Of a stretch of 27,193 bases of DNA, positions 1-7,120 are shown piece after piece. The translations under genes were made by a program, and so were the position numbers. Below the pieces are notes generated by a model, which was not told the origin of the DNA, ran no database searches, and was given only the letters and a program-made list of their open reading frames with translations. Within the stretch, counting starts at the first letter, position 1, and each line of letters opens with the position of its first letter. The DNA lies in assembly GCA_016929205.1 (NCBI GenBank), contig JAFGJF010000207.1, forward strand, positions 1-27,193. Reading direction: 5' to 3'. This stretch comes from Anaerolineae bacterium. Its GTDB lineage: Bacteria > Chloroflexota > Anaerolineae > JAFGEY01.

Positions 1-53
1 CCAATAATTGTAATACAAGGTTTTGATGCCATATCTTTACTCCATTTTGAGAT

Positions 54-554
54 CTAGTGTTGTCCATCGGCCCAATGCAAAGCAACCAATCGACTATCGT
101 GAGGATCGGAATCGTGATGTCCTTTGACCAAAAAAGCGACTTGAGATGAACCAGCTTCCTTTAGCAATCGCGCGCCGATCTCGGGATGTGACACGTGAAC
201 GGCAAAACCGCGCTTCCATCCCCTACCATCCTGCGCCAATTGTTCCAGCCAACTGGGCACAATCCTTTGCATCAGCACCACAGCCACGCGATGAACTATC
301 GTTATCTGGCCGGCAGCCTTGCCCACATCGTGCAGCAACGCCGCCTGCAAAAGCACGGCATCGCGATAGCCTGCCCGATAAAGCGAGTAAAAAACGTCCA
401 GGCAATGCCGCTGATCGATACGGTGCATACGACAGAACAATGCCATCTCTGAAGCAGAGAGATGCACCTCAACCAGGGCGTACTCGTCCTCTCGCACCCG
501 GGGCCACATCGCCCGAAAGAACTGGCCGGCACGATACACAATTCGTTTTAACAC
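54..554 (-). CDS. HD-domain phosphohydrolase, small
   Basis: A 166-residue soluble protein starting with GTG at 554. It shows the HD-domain metal-binding pattern: H50 in 'DQRHCLDV', the H75-D76 doublet in 'LLHDVGK', further His residues in 'GHHDSDPHD' and a late Asp in 'LHWADGQH'. HD proteins of this size usually hydrolyse phosphate esters of nucleotides with a divalent metal; the substrate cannot be read from the sequence. It begins 18 bp after the stop of the upstream membrane metalloprotease gene on the same strand, so the two are probably co-transcribed. No strong Shine-Dalgarno precedes the GTG, which suggests coupling to the upstream gene. The HD assignment is solid; the role is unknown. 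Confidence 0.85.
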   Translation of the reverse strand: MLKRIVYRAGQFFRAMWPRVREDEYALVEVHLSASEMALFCRMHRIDQRHCLDVFYSLYRAGYRDAVLLQAALLHDVGKAAGQITIVHRVAVVLMQRIVPSWLEQLAQDGRGWKRGFAVHVSHPEIGARLLKEAGSSQVAFLVKGHHDSDPHDSRLVALHWADGQH

Positions 555-572
555 CAGTCAATCCCGGCCAGA

Positions 573-1238
573 CTAGCCCAAAATCACCTTTAGCAATAGA
601 TCGTAGACTGGACCCAAGACGGTCCAAATGATGCCTCGGCCAGGCAGGATCTGGTCAATAAAGATCACAGCCATAAAGATCATTGGCCCATAGACCTGCA
701 TCCGATCCATAAATGTGCTGGCATCGTATGCCCACCGCGCGCGAATGGTGCTCAAAATACCCCGCAACACACTAAAACCATCAAGAGGATGAAGTGGAAA
801 CAGGTTGAACACAGCCAGGGCAATGTTGGTCGTAATGATTGCGGACAAGATGACCCACACTACACTAGGAAGCAGCATGCCCTGCAAGGATACAATACGC
901 AAAGGTGCTGCAGCCAATGTAGCCACAACAATGTTTGAAAAAGGGCCGGCAAAAGAAACCAGAGCCAGGCCAACGCGCGGGCCGTAGCGCAGATTGACAG
1001 GATTGACCGGAACGGGCTTTCCCCAACCAAATCCAAATCCGGAGATCGAGCTGACCAAGATCATCAAGCCGCCAACCGGATCAAAATGTGCCACCGGATT
1101 AAGCGTCAACCGCCCCTGATAGCGCGGAGTCGGATCGCCCAACAGATCTGCAGACAAGGCATGGGAAAATTCGTGTACCGTGATACCTATAACCAGGCTG
1201 ATCAAGCTAATAATAATGAAAAGTGGATCCAAAATCAT
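573..1238 (-). CDS. Site-2 protease family (M50) membrane metalloprotease
   Basis: About 221 residues, almost all hydrophobic helices. The zinc-site motif 'HEFSH' is at residues 22-26 in the first membrane segment, and the third metal ligand is expected in 'NLFPLHPLDG' (D153). Both are hallmarks of the compact bacterial M50/S2P group, which cleaves substrates inside the membrane. The reading frame stays open further upstream, but that extension is unlike the family and runs into the divergent padR gene, so I start at ATG 1238. An AGAGAGG sequence touches that ATG directly, so translation could instead start at TTG 1232, which has better spacing. The gene is followed by an HD hydrolase 18 bp downstream. 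Substrate unknown. Confidence 0.88.
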   Translation of the reverse strand: MILDPLFIIISLISLVIGITVHEFSHALSADLLGDPTPRYQGRLTLNPVAHFDPVGGLMILVSSISGFGFGWGKPVPVNPVNLRYGPRVGLALVSFAGPFSNIVVATLAAAPLRIVSLQGMLLPSVVWVILSAIITTNIALAVFNLFPLHPLDGFSVLRGILSTIRARWAYDASTFMDRMQVYGPMIFMAVIFIDQILPGRGIIWTVLGPVYDLLLKVILG

Positions 1239-1280
1239 CCTCTCTGCGAGATATGGTGTGAAAAGCTTGCTCAAGGAGGC

Positions 1281-1310
1281 ATTATAACATGAAAACGCCA
1301 GAGAAGCGAA
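1281..1310 (-). promoter_or_regulatory. Possible promoter for the M50/HD gene pair
   Basis: On the minus strand a perfect TATAAT lies at 1286-1281, about 40 bp before the protease start. The best -35 candidate (TTCGCT at 1310-1305, 18-bp spacer) is poor. It is supported mainly by the -10 and its position. Confidence 0.4.
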
Positions 1311-1343
1311 TTTTGGCATCCAGTGCCGGGCATCAACAGACTC

Positions 1344-1372
1344 TTGACACGCACCACAAGACATGGTATAAT
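1344..1372 (+). promoter_or_regulatory. Consensus sigma-70-type promoter of padR operon
   Basis: TTGACA at 1344-1349 and TATAAT at 1367-1372 are separated by exactly 17 bp, a full consensus match. Transcription would start near 1379, inside the palindromic operator, giving a leader of about 55 nt to the padR ATG. Such a strong promoter fits a repressed, autoregulated operon. Confidence 0.9.
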
Positions 1373-1404
1373 CTATGTACCTAGATATTCTATGTACATA
1401 GAAT
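1371..1404 (+). promoter_or_regulatory. Tandem palindromic operator, probable PadR autoregulatory site
   Basis: Two dyads lie side by side just after the -10 box. ATCTATGTACCTAGAT (1371-1386) is a near-palindrome, and ATTCTATGTACATAGAAT (1387-1404) is a perfect 18-bp palindrome. Both contain CTATGTAC, giving direct repeats at 1373-1380 and 1390-1397 spaced 17 bp apart. PadR-family repressors bind AT-rich dyads with ATGT/ACAT-like half-sites, and the next gene is padR. The palindromes are seen directly; PadR binding is inferred. Confidence 0.8.
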
Positions 1405-1433
1405 CGACCTAATGATAACAGGAGCAGTTCAAA

Positions 1434-1781
1434 ATGGCTAAAAACCTTGACATGCGCAAAGGAAGCACTACCGTACTGGTTTTGAGCATGCTGACCGAAA
1501 AACCAATGTATGGTTATCAAATTGCCAAAGAGCTGGCTGCGCGCAGCGAAGGTGTATTCGACTTTAAAGAGGGCACCCTTTACCCTGCGCTTCACCGTAT
1601 GGAAAAGGACGGTCTGCTGTTCAGCTATTGGGAGGTGGTACAAGAAGGCCCATCTCGCAAATACTATACCATTACCGACAAAGGGAGCGATGCCCTAGCA
1701 CGCAGGTCCAAGGATTGGGGCGACTTTGCACGTGCAATGTTGCGCGTGCTAGAGGGAGCCAAAAGCCAATGTCTGTCGTAG
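1434..1781 (+). CDS. PadR family transcriptional regulator
   Basis: A 115-residue winged-helix regulator of standard PadR length. The N-terminal part has the family pattern 'YGYQIAKEL', then 'GTLYPALHRMEKDGLL' (recognition helix and turn) and 'RKYYTITDKG' (wing). PadR proteins are usually ligand-responsive repressors that often control membrane proteins. A GGAG Shine-Dalgarno at 1421-1424 sits 9 nt before the ATG. The gene lies directly behind a consensus promoter overlapped by palindromes, so it probably represses itself and the genes behind it. The downstream HAAS-type membrane gene overlaps its end by 13 nt, a classic PadR-HAAS pairing. Ligand unknown. Confidence 0.93.
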   Translation: MAKNLDMRKGSTTVLVLSMLTEKPMYGYQIAKELAARSEGVFDFKEGTLYPALHRMEKDGLLFSYWEVVQEGPSRKYYTITDKGSDALARRSKDWGDFARAMLRVLEGAKSQCLS

Positions 1782-2719
1782 AAAACCGTCTGCTGCGGGA
1801 CTATATGGATCAACTGGGCCAGGAGCTCGAGGCATCACCACAAGAGACCAAACAAATCCTGTACGAAGTACGCTCACACATCGAGATGGCTGTCCAAAAT
1901 ATGCAGCGTGCGGGACAAGACGAAACAACCTGTCTTGCCCAGGTTCTGAAACAGTTTGGCACGGCACACCGGATTGGACAGTCACTGCGCCAGATACACG
2001 GCCGTGCGACCTGGATGGAGGTCGCGCTGGCTGTGTTACCCCTGATTCTCTTTGGTTGGCTGCCCTACACCATATCATTGCCAGCCTGGGCAATCCTTCT
2101 AGCGCTCGCCATTGCGACCGCATTCGGTTGGCGTGCCCGCTGGCCGCTGTGGTGGTGGGCCTGGCTGGGATGGGCCCCTTTTGTCGTTCCCAACGCTCCC
2201 AGCAGCCTGGTCTGGGGCGCTGTATCGTACGTCCTGATCTTGCTCTTGATCCGCCAACGCGACTGGTTGGAGGCCACACTGGCGATTTACCCTTTGCCGA
2301 CGGCCTGGGCATTCCATCACGTTGTACTGGTCTCCAACGAAGTACAGAACGTCGCATGGAGCCCGACCACAATAGCCATCCTCGGGCTCGGTATCGCCTC
2401 AATCTGGGCCGCACTGCTAATCCGCACCTTGCGCACGCCACCGGGCCTAGTCCGCATCTCCAAGGCACTGCAAGGCCAGGGCATCATCTTTGGCATCAAT
2501 GCGCTGATCATCGTCGCCGCACGTCTGTGGCCAACCTATCCCTTTCCATACCCCTTTTCATTGCAGCACTTTGTCTTTCTGACCATTCCGTATGGCATCT
2601 ATAGTGGGTTGCCCTTTCTTCTATTTATGCTGCTGACATCGCTCCCGGCGCTCCTGTCACTGATCAAAGCACGCGCCCGGCAACAGAAACCGCCATCTCG
2701 CGAGGTTTGGAACGGATAA
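1769..2719 (+). CDS. HAAS (DUF1700-like) multi-pass membrane protein
   Basis: About 316 residues starting at ATG 1769 inside the end of padR, with a GAGGGAG-type ribosome site at 1752-1758. The first 75 residues are soluble and helical ('LRDYMDQLGQELEASP', 'EVRSHIEMAV', 'VLKQFGTAHRIGQSL'), the pattern of HAAS/DUF1700 domains that accompany PadR genes. About seven or eight hydrophobic segments follow, ending in a basic tail. The open frame extends upstream to 1628 inside padR, but that part is a shadow of the regulator. The likely role is a membrane signalling or accessory protein controlled by PadR; no catalytic motif is visible. Confidence 0.8.
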   Translation: MSVVENRLLRDYMDQLGQELEASPQETKQILYEVRSHIEMAVQNMQRAGQDETTCLAQVLKQFGTAHRIGQSLRQIHGRATWMEVALAVLPLILFGWLPYTISLPAWAILLALAIATAFGWRARWPLWWWAWLGWAPFVVPNAPSSLVWGAVSYVLILLLIRQRDWLEATLAIYPLPTAWAFHHVVLVSNEVQNVAWSPTTIAILGLGIASIWAALLIRTLRTPPGLVRISKALQGQGIIFGINALIIVAARLWPTYPFPYPFSLQHFVFLTIPYGIYSGLPFLLFMLLTSLPALLSLIKARARQQKPPSREVWNG

Positions 2720-2729
2720 GGAGACACTG

Positions 2730-4007
2730 ATGCTGATTCGAGCAGCCTACTTTTTGCACTATCTCATCTGGCGGCAACCCGATCATTTGATCAACGGTAT
2801 GGCCTGGCTTTGCCTGGCTGGCGTGTTGACCAGCGCCGGCACTTCGCTTTTGCTCAAGCGCCTTCCCAAGACGCGCATTGTTTCGAGGGAAGGGCTGTCG
2901 CTGGCCACGACGTTGTTGCTTTTTTGCTTGTTCGACTGGGTGTTGCTGCGCGCATTGCCCTTGCTCAAACTCTCATTTTCAAACGCCATCACCTTACCCT
3001 TAATCGCCAGTGTCGTCGTGCGGCTGTGCATTTTCTGGGGATTAACCGGAGCAGTACTGCTAACGCAGTGGCAAAAACGCGGCCGGGCAAAGCAGACAAA
3101 TTCGCGCTTGCTGGGCTTCTGGCACACGCATCGCCACGAGATCAAGATACACGCCAAGTTCAACGTCATCCTGTTTCTCGCTATCAACCTGGGCTTCAGT
3201 CTCATCCAACTGGATGCGTATGTCGTAGAACCGCTGCTGGTAGAGACAACTGTGCTAACTATGGCCTTTGATAGCCTCTCCCCGGATGCACCACCTGTTC
3301 GCATCGTGCACGTTACCGACACCCATATTGAGCGCAACAGCTATCGCGAAGCGTCAACGATCGCCAAGATCAATGGGCTCAAACCAGATATTATTGTCTT
3401 TACCGGTGACTATTTGAACACCTCCTATGCCACCGATCCAACAGCCGCCGATCATTTCCGCCAGTTTGTGGGTCAACTAAAAGCCCCGTACGGCATTTTT
3501 GCCGTACGGGGCTCAATTGAAAACACACCACACGATATGTCCTGGCTGGTCCAAGGCAGCGATATCACGTGGTTAGAAAACGAAACACACACCGTCAACG
3601 TCCGTGGTCAGCTTGTGACACTGATTGGTATAGCGTGCAGTCACGATCAAGTGCAAGACAGTGCGCGGCTTGACAGGACAATGCGGGATGTTCCGGCAGG
3701 CACATTCAAACTGCTGCTGTACCACTCCCCGGACTTGATCCATGCAGCCGCCAAACACCAGATTGATCTATACCTGGGCGGACATACGCACGGCGGACAA
3801 CTCCGCTTGCCGTTTTATGGCGCAATCGTCACCTCATCTGTATACGGCAAACGTTACGAGGCAGGTCTCGCCCGCCAGGAGAACACGCAGATGTACATCA
3901 GCCGCGGATTGGGGTTTGAGGGCGGCGGAATGCCACGCGCGCGATTCTTGTGCCGCCCCGAAATTGTCAGTGTAGAGCTACAAGGCGCTACCCTTCAAGC
4001 GCCTTGA
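2730..4007 (+). CDS. Membrane-anchored calcineurin-like metallophosphoesterase, YkuE-like, altered active site
   Basis: A 425-residue protein with an AAGGAGA ribosome site, 10 bp after the HAAS gene. Residues 1-180 hold about four membrane segments; the rest is a metallophosphoesterase domain. Visible metal motifs are D197-T-H199, G-D227, H332 in 'YHSPD', and H352-T-H354 in 'GGHTHGGQ'. The central family motif GNH(D/E), supplying a bridging Asn and the catalytic His, should follow 'GIFAVR', but the sequence reads 'GSIEN' (261-265). Relatives hydrolyse phosphoesters, for example on lipids at the membrane. The loss may impair or change catalysis. The altered stretch abuts a perfect hairpin in the DNA. 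The 3' end overlaps the convergent gene by 20 bp. Confidence 0.87.
   Translation: MLIRAAYFLHYLIWRQPDHLINGMAWLCLAGVLTSAGTSLLLKRLPKTRIVSREGLSLATTLLLFCLFDWVLLRALPLLKLSFSNAITLPLIASVVVRLCIFWGLTGAVLLTQWQKRGRAKQTNSRLLGFWHTHRHEIKIHAKFNVILFLAINLGFSLIQLDAYVVEPLLVETTVLTMAFDSLSPDAPPVRIVHVTDTHIERNSYREASTIAKINGLKPDIIVFTGDYLNTSYATDPTAADHFRQFVGQLKAPYGIFAVRGSIENTPHDMSWLVQGSDITWLENETHTVNVRGQLVTLIGIACSHDQVQDSARLDRTMRDVPAGTFKLLLYHSPDLIHAAAKHQIDLYLGGHTHGGQLRLPFYGAIVTSSVYGKRYEAGLARQENTQMYISRGLGFEGGGMPRARFLCRPEIVSVELQGATLQAP
3482..3513. repeat. Perfect 14-bp inverted repeat inside the phosphoesterase gene
   Basis: Left arm AGCCCCGTACGGCA (3482-3495), loop TTTT, right arm TGCCGTACGGGGCT (3500-3513). It encodes 'APYGIFAVRG' and the start of the next codon, ending exactly where the expected GNH(D/E) motif is replaced. 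Such a long GC-rich perfect stem with a T4 loop is unusual inside a coding region. Confidence 0.95.
3981..4006. terminator. Hairpin at the tail-to-tail gene overlap, possible bidirectional terminator
   Basis: CAAGGCGCT (3981-3989) and AGCGCCTTG (3998-4006) form a perfect 9-bp stem with an 8-nt loop, covering the overlapping stop codons of two convergent genes. Neither side has a T-tract, so it is not a textbook intrinsic terminator; position is the main support. Confidence 0.5.
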
Positions 4008-5322
4008 GCAGCATCTCGGCTTCTTCGGCCGAGATCTTGCCCTCCTGCAACATCCTTAATATGGACAACTGCTCCTCTTGTGAGACCTTGGGGCGAGCGC
4101 GTTGGCCAAGATGATCAGCGCTCATCTGGATATGGAACTGGCGGCCTCGCTTTTCGGCCTGACGGCGGGCAGCCCGACCGGCAGCACGTCTCGCCTTCTC
4201 TTGTACTCGTCGCGCTTTTTCATGGGCTTGGCGCGCCAGTTCTTCCGCCTGTCGCGCGTGCTCGCCGGCTCGGTGCTGTATCTTGGCCATATCCCGCTCA
4301 AGCTTGGCCATAGCCTTTTCCATTTCAACACGAGCCAGGTCGTCAAAATGCATGCCCTGCAACTGTTCAGCGATCTGCGCCTCAACCTGGGCTGCAATTG
4401 ATTCGCCAAAGTGTGTGCCAAACTCGCCAAAATTCGCGCCAAACTCGCCAAACTCGCCATCCCAACCACCAATCGGTTTCAGTGCCAGATGCCCATCAGA
4501 TTCCAACACGACCCGGGCTTCGCCGTCGCCCATTTGACCTTCTACGCATCCAGACTCCATCTCTTCAACCCGCAAAAGCCGGGTCGATATACCGCCTTTT
4601 GCCTTGAGTGTGAAACGTGCGCTCGAATCCGCAGGAACGTGCGCGCTGATATCACCATCTGCGGAGCCCAAGTAATCTGTATCTGGTGCTAAAACTGTCT
4701 TTAATGTCAGGTCCCCCCGGACGTGAACGTTCATTCCTGCCCGCAGGTCCGTTCCCCTAAAGTCCCCTACCGCCTCTTCAATTGTGACCACTCCTCTTGC
4801 GTCACGAACGCGGGCATCTCCTTGTATCGTGCCCAATTTGAGTCCGCCCCCCACATCCCGGGCGCGAAAATCGCCACCCACCTGCCCCAACTCGGCAAAA
4901 CCGACGGTGTTTGTCAAGCGTACATCCGACCTGGCCTCTTTTACCGTCAGGGTATTGGCCGTTTCTTCGACGTCAAGACTCCCCCGCACCGAGCCAATCG
5001 ATATCTTGGCGGAACTCGAACGCAGATCACAATCGCCGTATGCTTCCTCAACTGACAATTCACTCTCCAAGTTAGATGCCACCAAGTCACCACGTACTTG
5101 TCCGATGTGAACGTGCATCTCACATGGCACGCTCACAGCCAGAGCAACCTGACTATTGATGACAAGCGTGCCTTCTTGCTGCTCAACCTGGCAGTCCTCG
5201 ATCTCTCCATCCAGGCTCAACTCGACGAAATCCTCATCCCACCCCTTGATGGCCACATCACTGTCCGCACGCACAAGATCAAGAACATCCCGATCGCTAA
5301 CCTGATACTGAACCTTGTTCAT
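3988..5322 (-). CDS. Toastrack/DUF4097-like beta-solenoid protein with coiled coil and C-terminal SHOCT/YvlB-like domain
   Basis: About 444 residues from ATG 5322, chosen for the GGGAGG four bases upstream; the open frame extends to 5436 but lacks a better site. Residues ~1-285 are repeated short beta strands with motifs such as 'GSVRGSLDVEE', 'GQVGGDFRARD' and 'IQGDARVRDARG', typical of the toastrack/DUF4097 solenoid. A low-complexity 'EFGEFGANFGEFGTHFGE' stretch follows, then a charged coiled coil rich in Ala, Arg, Glu and Gln. The end, 'ILRMLQEGKISAEEAEMLL', matches the short SHOCT-like segment found N-terminally in YvlB/LiaX proteins. There is no signal peptide or membrane helix, so it is probably cytoplasmic. 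Relatives take part in envelope stress responses. It has its own consensus promoter. Confidence 0.82.
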   Translation of the reverse strand: MNKVQYQVSDRDVLDLVRADSDVAIKGWDEDFVELSLDGEIEDCQVEQQEGTLVINSQVALAVSVPCEMHVHIGQVRGDLVASNLESELSVEEAYGDCDLRSSSAKISIGSVRGSLDVEETANTLTVKEARSDVRLTNTVGFAELGQVGGDFRARDVGGGLKLGTIQGDARVRDARGVVTIEEAVGDFRGTDLRAGMNVHVRGDLTLKTVLAPDTDYLGSADGDISAHVPADSSARFTLKAKGGISTRLLRVEEMESGCVEGQMGDGEARVVLESDGHLALKPIGGWDGEFGEFGANFGEFGTHFGESIAAQVEAQIAEQLQGMHFDDLARVEMEKAMAKLERDMAKIQHRAGEHARQAEELARQAHEKARRVQEKARRAAGRAARRQAEKRGRQFHIQMSADHLGQRARPKVSQEEQLSILRMLQEGKISAEEAEMLLKALEG

Positions 5323-5586
5323 CTTGCCTCCCATTCTACACAACGATTCGGCTGAACACTGTATTGCTCCAAGGCTGCCACAACAATTTAGCATACGGCC
5401 GCTCACATAAGCAAAATACCCAATTTGCTCTTGCAAGTTTGCCCAGACCTAATCGCCATTCCACAGAACAAAACCGCTGTGATTGAAGGATTTCCTCCCA
5501 GTTATGTCTGCCCGCTGACAATTCCACCCGGCATCCCTCTGTATATTTTTAAAACAATGATTAAATTATTCAACATCTCTTGTAAT

Positions 5587-5615
5587 ATTATACTTGAAAT
5601 GTTCCAATTTGTCAA
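5587..5615 (-). promoter_or_regulatory. Consensus promoter for the toastrack gene
   Basis: On the minus strand TTGACA (5615-5610) and TATAAT (5592-5587) are exact consensus hexamers with a 17-bp spacer. The predicted start is near 5580. Confidence 0.85.
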
Positions 5616-5681
5616 GTGGTTTTTAATACTTTCAATAGAATTATTGATTTCACAAATACCAAGACTCACAGATCCACTCAG

Positions 5682-5710
5682 TTCTCAATCGAGATGCTTT
5701 GTGTTATAAT
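5682..5710 (+). promoter_or_regulatory. Promoter of the M20 peptidase operon
   Basis: TATAAT at 5705-5710 is a perfect -10. TTCTCA at 5682-5687, 17 bp upstream, matches four of six -35 bases. The leader would be only about 17 nt and contains AAGGAGG (5721-5727). Confidence 0.75.
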
Positions 5711-5733
5711 AGAGTGCAACAAGGAGGCGAAAA

Positions 5734-7104
5734 ATGAACCCACTTGAATACGCTCGAACCAATCGCTCACTGTTTCTCGCCGAGTTGATCGAATTTTTGC
5801 GCATTCCCAGCGTCAGTACGCAACCAAAATTCAAGTCCGAACTCGAACGTGCTGCACTGTGGTTGCGCGACAAGTTGTTTGCTGCCGGAGCGACCAAAGC
5901 AGCGATCATGCCCACAGCAGGCCATCCCGTAGTCTATGGAGAGTGGCTGGATGCTGGATCAGAAGCACCAACCATCCTGATCTATGGCCATTATGACGTA
6001 CAGCCGCCCGATCCACTGGAACAATGGCATTCGCCACCTTTTGAGCCGGCTGTCGTCGACCAAGATATCGTTTGCCGGGGCGCGTCCGACGACAAAGGAC
6101 AATTGTACATCCATGTCAAAGCCCTGGAAGCATTTGCGCAAACAACTGGCACACTGCCTATCAACGTCAAGTGCATTTTTGAAGGTGAAGAAGAAGTAGG
6201 CAGCCCCAATCTCGGGCCATTCATCCGCAAGCATGCGGATCTGCTCGCCTCCGATGTCGCCATCGTCTCTGACACACACATCCTGGACAAAGACGTGCCA
6301 TCGATCGTTTACGCGCTGCGTGGTCTATCCTACCTTGAGGTAGAGATAACCGGTCCTGACCACGATCTCCACTCCGGCATGTACGGCGGAGCAGTACAAA
6401 ATCCTATTCACGCCTTGTGTGAAATGGTCGCCGGGCTTTTTGATGAAAACGGGCATATCACCATCCCAGGGTTCTATAGTTCTGTTCTTGAACTCGACGA
6501 TCAAGAACGCACAGAACTGGCCAACATTCCCTTTGATCGCCACAAATGGCTCGCCGAATCAGGCACACGAGTCGATTGGGGGGAGCCAAACTATACGATC
6601 ATCGAACGGACAACAGCCCGCCCCACGCTAGATGTGAATGGCATCTGGGGTGGCTACACCGGGCCGGGCGGCAAGACAGTGCTGCCCAGCAAAGCTTTTG
6701 CCAAGATCTCGATGCGGCTGGTGCCCAATCAGCATCCGGACGAGATCGCACGGTTGCTCCAAACCTACCTGACCAAGACTGCCCCGCCGACCGTTGAGGT
6801 TGCGGTGCGATACCTGAGTGGGGGTGAAAGCGCCGTCGTCCGCCGTGATAGTTTGGCGATGCAAGCGGCGTTTCAAGCCTATGCCGAGTCCTTTGGACGA
6901 AAACCGATTTTTGTCCGCGAAGGCGGCTCGATTCCCGTCGTTGCAACGTTCCAGCAGGTGCTAGGTATTGAAACAATTTTGATGGGCTTTGGCCTGCCCG
7001 ACGACCGACTGCACTCACCCAACGAAAAATTCCATCTGCCCAACTTTTATAGAGGCATTGAGACATCCATCCGGTTTATTGAGCTTTTGACTCAACCAAT
7101 GTGA
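5734..7104 (+). CDS. M20 family metallopeptidase, dipeptidase (CNDP-like)
   Basis: A 456-residue cytosolic peptidase of the usual M20 length, with AAGGAGG six bases before ATG. The zinc-site motifs appear in order: 'GHYDVQPPD' (H86, D88), 'GASDDKGQ' (D119/D120), 'EGEEEVGS' (150-157, general base and ligand Glu), 'SDTH' (D180) and 'DRLHSPNEKF' near the C-terminus. A lid domain with 'DLHSGMYGG' lies between the catalytic halves. It matches the carnosine/cytosolic nonspecific dipeptidase subgroup, which cleaves dipeptides and related amide bonds with two zinc ions. It is the first gene of a four-gene operon of metal-dependent enzymes, 16 bp before the next start. Physiological substrate not deducible. 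Confidence 0.95.
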   Translation: MNPLEYARTNRSLFLAELIEFLRIPSVSTQPKFKSELERAALWLRDKLFAAGATKAAIMPTAGHPVVYGEWLDAGSEAPTILIYGHYDVQPPDPLEQWHSPPFEPAVVDQDIVCRGASDDKGQLYIHVKALEAFAQTTGTLPINVKCIFEGEEEVGSPNLGPFIRKHADLLASDVAIVSDTHILDKDVPSIVYALRGLSYLEVEITGPDHDLHSGMYGGAVQNPIHALCEMVAGLFDENGHITIPGFYSSVLELDDQERTELANIPFDRHKWLAESGTRVDWGEPNYTIIERTTARPTLDVNGIWGGYTGPGGKTVLPSKAFAKISMRLVPNQHPDEIARLLQTYLTKTAPPTVEVAVRYLSGGESAVVRRDSLAMQAAFQAYAESFGRKPIFVREGGSIPVVATFQQVLGIETILMGFGLPDDRLHSPNEKFHLPNFYRGIETSIRFIELLTQPM

Positions 7105-7120
7105 TGCAAAAGGAGGAGCT

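Larger units (their letters stand above)
5323..5733. other. Divergent intergenic region with a long leader
   Basis: The 411 bp between divergent genes is markedly AT-rich from about 5530 to 5710. It holds a minus-strand promoter at 5615-5587 and a plus-strand promoter at 5682-5710. The minus-strand transcript would have an untranslated leader of about 258 nt before the toastrack gene. I recognise no known riboswitch or small RNA in it, and the short reading frames there have no convincing ribosome site. Confidence 0.6.

Noticed and set aside
1..53. Possible end of another gene at the left edge
   Set aside because: The short AT-rich stretch shows no reading frame or hairpin that I can support.
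146..631. Plus-strand frame of 161 codons opposite the HD gene
   Set aside because: Pro/Arg-rich composition, antisense to a clear HD-domain gene, no ribosome site.
1239..1643. N-terminal extension of the M50 protease frame up to 1643
   Set aside because: It crosses the divergent promoter and the start of padR, has no membrane-protease similarity, and a start at 1238 gives the normal family length.
5336..5527. Small minus-strand leader peptide before the toastrack gene
   Set aside because: No convincing ribosome site or conserved feature; its end also runs into the toastrack gene's ribosome-site region.
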